NCBI GenBank assembly: GCA_905233785.1 | Contig: CAJOCV010000121.1 | Span: forward strand, 1-10,284 | DNA: 10,284 bases | From: an uncultured Oscillospiraceae bacterium | GTDB taxonomy: Bacteria > Bacillota > Clostridia > Oscillospirales > Oscillospiraceae | Direction: 5' to 3' | In this document: positions 6,115-10,284 of the stretch, in pieces | How positions within the stretch are numbered: position 1 is the stretch's first letter | Layout: each line of letters begins with the position of its first letter | Notes under the pieces: generated by a model | What the model saw: the letters and a program-made list of their open reading frames with translations, nothing else | The model's database searches: none | Told to the model about the DNA's origin: nothing | Position numbers and translations under genes: made by a program

Positions 6115-6147
6115 GGGATACATCTCCTTCTATTATATTTTTATGGT

Positions 6148-6558
6148 TTAATGCAGAGACCCCAGATAGCCCTCGAGGATCAGGCTTGCCGCGACCGCGT
6201 CCACGGTTTTGCGGTGAAGGCGCTCCTTTTTCCCCGCCGCGTGCAGGATGGCGTGGGCTTCGATGCTGCTGCGCCGCTCATCCCAGAGCACCACGGGAAG
6301 CCCGGTGGCCTCCTCCAGCAGCGCCTTGAACTCCCGGCTCAGCGCGGCGCGGGGTCCCTCCGTGCCGTCCATGTTTTTGGGCAGGCCGAGGACAAAGCTG
6401 CCCACCTCGCGCTTTTTCGCCTCCTCGGCGATGCGCTGCACGGCGCGCTCCCGGTTCCACTCCTGCATGGTCCAGGCCTCGCCCGCCAGCATCCCCAGCA
6501 GATCCGACACCGCAAGCCCGATGCGCTGATCGCCGTAGTCGATCGCCATGATTCGCAT
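6148..6558 (-). CDS. ruvX: Putative pre-16S rRNA nuclease / Holliday junction resolvase-like YqgF (RuvX)
   Basis: YqgF-family proteins have an RNase H-like fold and are implicated in 16S rRNA 5'-end maturation; the older name comes from similarity to RuvC. The 136 residues match the family's usual size. Visible motifs are AIDYGDQRIGLAVSD with the first catalytic acid D7, FVLGLPKNMDG (55-65), LWDERRSS with D93/E94, and KTVDAVAASLILEGYL with D120, giving an intact acidic triad. The ATG at 6558 has AGGAG 6 bases upstream. It sits between folC and mscS on the same strand, with gaps of 57 and 33 bases, which fits an operon. Confidence 0.96.
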   Translation of the reverse strand: MRIMAIDYGDQRIGLAVSDLLGMLAGEAWTMQEWNRERAVQRIAEEAKKREVGSFVLGLPKNMDGTEGPRAALSREFKALLEEATGLPVVLWDERRSSIEAHAILHAAGKKERLHRKTVDAVAASLILEGYLGSLH

Positions 6559-6581
6559 AAGCGACTCCTTTCTGTGTTCAT

Positions 6582-6616
6582 TGGCCGCTGATCACTGGTC
6601 ACTGGCCACTGATCAC
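6582..6616. repeat. five tandem 7-bp units, consensus TGRYCAC
   Basis: The units TGGCCGC, TGATCAC, TGGTCAC, TGGCCAC and TGATCAC run without gaps. The last base of the array is the third base of the folC stop codon (TAG on the minus strand, 6618-6616), and the array fills most of the folC-ruvX gap. Each unit contains a TGRYCA near-palindrome, so the array can fold in several registers. A related four-unit array lies at 10109-10136. Confidence 0.85.
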
Positions 6617-7884
6617 TATTCGTACAAGCCGAAGCAGGCTCTGACCTCGCCCGCCATGTAGAGCGAGCCGACAGCACAGGCGACGCCGTCCTCCCCCGCG
6701 GCGGCGGAGGCGGCCTCCACCCCGGCGGGAATGTCGGCACAGGCGGTGACGGGCTTTCCGAAGCGCTTCAGGTATTCCGCAAGCTTCTCCGCCGGCAGCG
6801 CCCGCTCACTCTTCGGCGTGACACAGACATATTCGTCCGCCGCGGGGTTCAGGATTTCAAACAGGCGCGCATAGTCCTTGTCCGCCAGCACCCCGCAGAG
6901 CAGCACGCGCTTTTGCGCGGGGAAATAGCGCAGCAGGCTCTCCGCCACGGTCTCGGCGCACTGGGGGTTGTGCCCCCCGTCCACAACGAAGGCGGGTTCC
7001 TCGCGCACAAGCTCAAAGCGCGCCGGCCAGGAGACCGCGTAGAGACCATGCTCCACCGCGTCCTGCGGCAGCTTCCAGCCCTTTCGGCGCAGCACCTCCA
7101 CCGTCTCCAGCACGACGGCGGCGTTTTTGAGCTGATGCGCCCCCAGCAGGGGGATGGCATAGGGCTCGCCGCGATAGGAAAAGACCTGTCCCTCCAAACT
7201 GTCAAACTCTGGGACGATCTGCGAAAAATCCGCCGTGTGCAGCGCCGCGCCGCATTCCGCGCATCTCTCGCGCACGACAGCCTCCACGCCTGCCGACTGC
7301 TGATACAGCACCACATCGCTTCCGGGCTTTACGATCCCGGCCTTCTCGGCGGCGATCTGCTCCACCGTGCCGCCGAGGATCGCCGTGTGGTCAAGGCCGA
7401 TGTTCATAATGACCGCCGCCTCCGGCGCGTCGATCACGTTCGTGGCGTCGAGTCTGCCGCCGAGCCCGACCTCCAGCACCACCGCGTCACACTTTTCCCG
7501 CGCAAACCACAGCAGCGCCGCGGCGGTCATCAGCTCAAACTCCGTGGGGTGATCCGCCATCGCGTCGGCAATCGGACGGATCACCGTGACGATTTCAGCC
7601 AGCGCCTCATCCTCGATGGGTCTGCCGTTTATCTGCATCCGCTCGTTGAAGCGGAAGAGATAGGGCGAGGTGAAAAGCCCCGTGCGATAGCCCGCGGCCT
7701 TGAGCACGGAGGCCAGCATCGCCGCGCAGCTTCCCTTGCCGTTTGTGCCCGCGATGTGAACAAATTTGAGCTTTTTCTGTGGATTTCCGAGTTTTTCCAG
7801 CAGCTCCGTCACGCGCTCCAGTCCCGGGCGGGAGCCGAGCCAGCTCACGCCGTCGATATATTGTAGGGCTTCCCTGTAATTCAT
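6616..7884 (-). CDS. folC: Folylpolyglutamate synthase / dihydrofolate synthase
   Basis: FolC adds glutamate to dihydropteroate and/or to folate gamma-carboxyl groups using ATP, which makes and retains cytoplasmic folate coenzymes. The 422 residues fit the family (about 420-430). The Mur-ligase-type P-loop is GTNGKGS (46-52), followed by GLFTSPYL, VLEVGLGGRLDATN (136-149), the metal/ATP region NIGLDHTAILG with H166, EKAGIVKPG, and the C-terminal-domain motif DGGHNP (302-307, usually DGAHNP). The ATG at 7884 is chosen because AAGGAG lies upstream at a workable distance; a GTG two codons earlier is too close to it. The reading frame stays open far upstream, but that extension is antisense to the neighbouring flavoprotein gene. 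Probably the first gene of folC-ruvX-mscS. Confidence 0.97.
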   Translation of the reverse strand: MNYREALQYIDGVSWLGSRPGLERVTELLEKLGNPQKKLKFVHIAGTNGKGSCAAMLASVLKAAGYRTGLFTSPYLFRFNERMQINGRPIEDEALAEIVTVIRPIADAMADHPTEFELMTAAALLWFAREKCDAVVLEVGLGGRLDATNVIDAPEAAVIMNIGLDHTAILGGTVEQIAAEKAGIVKPGSDVVLYQQSAGVEAVVRERCAECGAALHTADFSQIVPEFDSLEGQVFSYRGEPYAIPLLGAHQLKNAAVVLETVEVLRRKGWKLPQDAVEHGLYAVSWPARFELVREEPAFVVDGGHNPQCAETVAESLLRYFPAQKRVLLCGVLADKDYARLFEILNPAADEYVCVTPKSERALPAEKLAEYLKRFGKPVTACADIPAGVEAASAAAGEDGVACAVGSLYMAGEVRACFGLYE

Positions 7885-7911
7885 ATTCACGCTCTCCTTT
7901 TCGCGGCTTTC

Positions 7912-7940
7912 AGTGTAGCATGATTTTCTTTCCGGCGCAA
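7912..7940 (-). promoter_or_regulatory. candidate promoter of folC-ruvX-mscS
   Basis: On the minus strand, TTGCGC (7940-7935) and TACACT (7917-7912) are 17 bp apart. The -10 carries an extended TGC immediately before it (TGCTACACT). The -35 is weak, but the extended -10 and correct spacing make this the best candidate. It would place transcription start about 20 bases before the folC start codon. Confidence 0.42.
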
Positions 7941-7981
7941 GGGCGGCATACTTTTTTTCAAAAAAAGGCTTTGCTTTGGTA

Positions 7982-8010
7982 TTGCATTTTTCTGCATTGT
8001 CTATTAGAAT
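7982..8010 (+). promoter_or_regulatory. tentative promoter of the Tat flavoprotein gene
   Basis: TTGCAT (7982-7987) and TAGAAT (8005-8010) are separated by 17 bp in an AT-rich stretch just before the gene. The -10 matches five of six positions, the -35 only three or four. Between this and the folC promoter lies a 17-bp A/T palindrome (7951-7967, CTTTTTTT-C-AAAAAAAG). Confidence 0.32.
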
Positions 8011-8055
8011 TATACCGTTATTGACCCACTTTGAATTTTTTAAGGAGGACCATAC

Positions 8056-10047
8056 ATGAAGAACATCTCCCGCAGAGACTTCCTGAAGGGCTCTGTCGCC
8101 GGTGCGGCCGCACTGGGGCTGGCAAGCCTCGGCCTCGGCAAGAGCGTGGCTTTCGCTGAGGGCGAAAAGAAGTATACCCCCGGCACCTACTCCGCCTCCC
8201 GCAAGGGCATCGCAAGCGACGTGACCGTCACGATGACCTTTGACGAGACGAGCATCACCGATGTGCAGATCGACGTCTCCGGCGAGACCCCCGACCTCGG
8301 CGGCAAGATCGGCGATCAGATGGCGCAGGCCATTCTGGACGCCCAGAGCGCCGACGTGGACGCTGTCACCAGCGTTTCCGTCACAAGCAACGCCATCCGC
8401 GAGGCCGCGGCGGACTGCATCTCCCAGGCTTCCGGCGCCGCCGTCGTGCTCGAGGAGAAGGAAGCGCCCGTCAACGCCGACTGGCTGGGCGAGGCGCCCG
8501 TGATCGCCGAGAAGGACATCACCGAGACCCTCGAGACCGAGGTGCTGGTGGTCGGCTGCGGCACCGGCGGCTGGATCGCCGCGATGACCGCCGCCGAGGA
8601 GGGCGCGAAGGTTCTCGTCGTCGAGAAGGCCGAGAACCCCACCAAGATCAAGGAAGACATCGGCGGCATCAACTCCAGGCTGCAGTTGGAGGCCTTCAAG
8701 GACTTCCCCGAGTTTGAGATCGACAAGACCCAGGCGCTGCAGGAGATCGTCCGCTACGCCAGCGGCTATGTGGACAGCGATCTCGTCAAGGTCTGGATCG
8801 ACAACTCCGGCGAGACGGTGGACTGGCTGACCGACTTCCTGGAGGGCACCGGCCACTGGTACATGAGCCTCGAGGGCGGCATCGGCGATCAGGAGCACCC
8901 CGAGCGCGACAAGGCCTACGCCACCGGTCACAGCCCCCACAAGAACGAGGGCGTTGATAAGGAAATCACCCTCAACACCGACATGCAGGCGCACCTGGAG
9001 GAGCTGGGCGGAGAGCTGCGCTGCAACACCGCGCTGGTGAAGCTGGATCAGCAGAAGAGCGGCAAGGTCGAGGGCATCATCGCCCAGGATATGGTGGACG
9101 GCCACTACATCCGCATTGTTGCCACCAAGGGCGTTATCATGGCCACCGGCGGCTACGCCTCCAACACCGAGATGATGCTGGCTCTGCAGCCCATGACCAT
9201 GAAGATGAAGATCAACGTCGCCGCCGGTTCCAAGGCCGACGGCTCCGGCATCAAGGCGATGCTCTGGGCGGGCGGCGAGATGGACCCCTGCCACGCCTCC
9301 ATGATGTTCAACCGCTGCGCCTGCCTGCCCACCGAGACCGCGGGCTACAAGACCAACGGCGTCAGATTCTGGTTCGGCGAGCAGCCCTTCCTCAAGGTCA
9401 ACCTCAACGGCAAGCGCTTCTGCAACGAGTCCGGCCCCTACGAGTTCATGCTGCACTCGATGTACATGCAGCCCTACCACACCTACTGCGACATCTTCGA
9501 CGCCAACAACAAGCAGTACTGCGAGCAGTTCGACGAGGTCGGCTGCTGCCGCCTCTTCCCCTTTGACAACGGCGCGCTTTCCAACAACAGCTATGAAGCC
9601 ACCTGGGCCAGTATGGTCGAGGGCGAGAAATCTATGCTGGCGCAGGGTTATCTGCAGCAGGCGGACACGCTGGAGGAACTGGCTGAGAAGCTGAACATCC
9701 CCGTGGACAACTTCGTCGCCACCGTCAAGCGCTACAACGAGCTGTGCGCCAAGGGCGTGGACGAGGACTATGGCAAGAGCGTCCACCGCATGACCCCGGT
9801 GGACACCGCCCCCTTCTACGGCGTCCGCACCGGTGCCTGGCATCTGACCACCCTGGACGGCTGCCGCATCAACACCGATATGCAGGTCATCCGCGAGGAC
9901 GGCACCCCCATCGAGGGTCTCTACGCCACGGGCGACTGCACCGGCGGCTTCTTCGCCAACAACTACCCCAACCTCTTCACCGGCCTCGCCTGCGGCCGCA
10001 CGATGACCTTCGGCCGCCGCGCCGCCAAGATCGTCTCGAAGCTGTAA
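8056..10047 (+). CDS. Tat-exported FMN-binding / FAD-dependent reductase of the fumarate/urocanate reductase superfamily
   Basis: Proteins of this build are exported, use covalent FMN as an electron relay and FAD at the active site, and reduce an organic acceptor (often an enoate) as an anaerobic electron sink. The twin-arginine motif SRRDFLK (5-11) and a hydrophobic stretch to AFA (34) form a Tat signal. An FMN-binding domain follows (about 44-130); DAVTSVSVTS (102-111) fits the ApbE flavinylation motif, with S108 the likely attachment site. The FAD_binding_2 domain (about 162-650) has the dinucleotide motif VVGCGTGG (165-172), ATGGYASN (363-370), GKRFCNE (452-458) and GLYATGDCTGG (621-631). 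No haem CxxCH motif is present. By eye, the two Shewanella FccA substrate arginines (R402, R544) align near Y462 and Y637, so fumarate is an unlikely substrate. AAGGAGG precedes the ATG by about 7 bases. The gene stands alone; no apbE or cytochrome gene is in the window. Confidence 0.93.
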   Translation: MKNISRRDFLKGSVAGAAALGLASLGLGKSVAFAEGEKKYTPGTYSASRKGIASDVTVTMTFDETSITDVQIDVSGETPDLGGKIGDQMAQAILDAQSADVDAVTSVSVTSNAIREAAADCISQASGAAVVLEEKEAPVNADWLGEAPVIAEKDITETLETEVLVVGCGTGGWIAAMTAAEEGAKVLVVEKAENPTKIKEDIGGINSRLQLEAFKDFPEFEIDKTQALQEIVRYASGYVDSDLVKVWIDNSGETVDWLTDFLEGTGHWYMSLEGGIGDQEHPERDKAYATGHSPHKNEGVDKEITLNTDMQAHLEELGGELRCNTALVKLDQQKSGKVEGIIAQDMVDGHYIRIVATKGVIMATGGYASNTEMMLALQPMTMKMKINVAAGSKADGSGIKAMLWAGGEMDPCHASMMFNRCACLPTETAGYKTNGVRFWFGEQPFLKVNLNGKRFCNESGPYEFMLHSMYMQPYHTYCDIFDANNKQYCEQFDEVGCCRLFPFDNGALSNNSYEATWASMVEGEKSMLAQGYLQQADTLEELAEKLNIPVDNFVATVKRYNELCAKGVDEDYGKSVHRMTPVDTAPFYGVRTGAWHLTTLDGCRINTDMQVIREDGTPIEGLYATGDCTGGFFANNYPNLFTGLACGRTMTFGRRAAKIVSKL

Positions 10048-10055
10048 TTCCTTTC

Positions 10056-10107
10056 TATAAATCCAAAAAGGGACTGCGATTTTTCGCAGTCCCTTTTTGG
10101 ATTTATA
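10056..10107. terminator. bidirectional terminator, perfect 24-bp inverted repeat
   Basis: Arms 10056-10079 and 10084-10107 are exact complements around loop TTTT. The GC core GGGACTGCGA/TCGCAGTCCC is flanked by AAAAA on one side and TTTTT on the other, so it terminates in both directions. It starts 8 bases after the flavoprotein stop codon and also faces the convergent partial gene at the window end. Confidence 0.92.
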
Positions 10108-10108
10108 C

Positions 10109-10136
10109 TGACCACTGGTCACTGACCACTGACCAC
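10109..10136. repeat. four tandem 7-bp units, consensus TGRYCAC
   Basis: The units TGACCAC, TGGTCAC, TGACCAC and TGACCAC run without gaps from just after the terminator to the base adjoining the stop codon (TAA, 10139-10137) of the partial minus-strand gene. They have the same unit, orientation and position relative to a stop codon as the array at 6582-6616. Adjacent TGACCA and TGGTCA units form hairpin-capable inverted repeats. Confidence 0.85.
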
Positions 10137-10284
10137 TTATTCGTAGTCCACTACGTTTGCCCAGCGGAGGAGGAAGTCCCGCTCCTCGAGGTTGCCCTTG
10201 ACGGACTGGGAGGCCGCGACGATGGGCATCCACTTTTGTACATAGCGCTTGTCAATATCGCTCTTTTCGCAGAAGAGGTCGAGG
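10137..10284 (-). CDS. 3' end of a gene running off the window; possibly phosphotransferase family
   Basis: The frame is open from the window edge to a TAA at 10139-10137 and encodes the last 48 residues of a protein ending in WANVVDYE. The stretch VQKWMPIVAASQSVK followed by an EERDFLLRW segment resembles the C-terminal W-x-P-(I/V)-(I/V)-A-A pattern that I associate with aminoglycoside/choline kinase-like phosphotransferases of Clostridia. The resemblance is from memory and short, so the family call is weak; that the segment is coding is much surer. It converges on the flavoprotein gene. Confidence 0.55.
   Translation of the reverse strand, partial: LDLFCEKSDIDKRYVQKWMPIVAASQSVKGNLEERDFLLRWANVVDYE

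Noticed and set aside
6115..6123. Upstream ATG of mscS at 6123
   Set aside because: It directly abuts the AAGGAG ribosome binding site, leaving no spacer; the ATG at 6114 has a 9-base spacer.
6115..6147. A TATAAT in the ruvX-mscS gap as an mscS promoter
   Set aside because: It lies only a few bases from the ribosome binding site and has no -35 at proper distance; co-transcription from folC is more likely.
5233..6591. A 452-codon open frame on the plus strand antisense to mscS and ruvX
   Set aside because: It starts without a ribosome binding site, is rich in His/Gln/Arg as expected for the complement of GC-rich coding sequence, and overlaps two clearly real genes.
6582..10136. The 7-bp arrays as CRISPR or VNTR-like defence arrays
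   Set aside because: The units are contiguous 7-mers without spacers, and no cas genes or repeat-spacer pattern is present.
6616..10233. A 1205-codon open frame on the minus strand joining folC to a long upstream extension
   Set aside because: The part upstream of 7884 is antisense to the flavoprotein gene and mirrors its codon bias, giving Val/Gly/Leu/His-rich low-quality protein. FolC has its own start and ribosome binding site at 7884.

Overview
The window looks like chromosomal DNA from a GC-rich, spore-forming anaerobic Firmicute, most likely of the Oscillospiraceae (Clostridium cluster IV). The evidence is two unmistakable sporulation genes (spoIIE and spoIVB), strong AGGAGG-type ribosome binding sites, and a Tat-exported FMN/FAD reductase of the kind that is abundant in gut Clostridia. 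The family placement is inferred; no rRNA or tRNA lies in the window.

Layout. Positions 1-224 hold two hairpins and a candidate Spo0A-type promoter for spoIIE (225-2558, +). The spoIIE stop overlaps the start of a 99-residue basic membrane protein (2555-2854, +). From 3112 to 7884 everything lies on the minus strand. Read in the direction of transcription this is: folC (7884-6616), ruvX/yqgF (6558-6148) and an mscS-type channel gene with an abnormal 3' end (6114-5392), ending at a hairpin terminator (5288-5254); then spoIVB (5190-4210) with its own terminator (4183-4148); then about 400 bases without a convincing gene; then a possible 49-residue small ORF that overlaps a Pro/Thr/Ser-rich secreted protein (3597-3112). 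Divergent from folC, on the plus strand, is a 663-residue Tat-signal FMN-binding/FAD-binding reductase (8056-10047), closed by a perfect 24-bp inverted-repeat terminator. The last 148 bases are the 3' end of a minus-strand gene, possibly a phosphotransferase.

How the genes relate. SpoIIE (activation of sigma F in the forespore) and SpoIVB (signalling protease for sigma K activation in the mother cell) belong to the same developmental programme, but here they are on opposite strands and separately terminated. folC-ruvX-mscS looks like a housekeeping transcription unit with one candidate promoter. The flavoprotein is a monocistronic, apparently highly expressed gene for an exported anaerobic reductase.

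I see no defence system, CRISPR array, integrase or transposase. The points most worth a second look are: the flavoprotein, which appears to lack the arginines that define fumarate/urocanate reductases; a degenerate 7-bp tandem repeat that abuts the stop codons of two unrelated genes; the MscS gene whose conserved C-terminus is replaced next to two back-to-back hairpins; the 21-bp-spaced spoIIE promoter; and a shortened SpoIVB that is not followed by spo0A.
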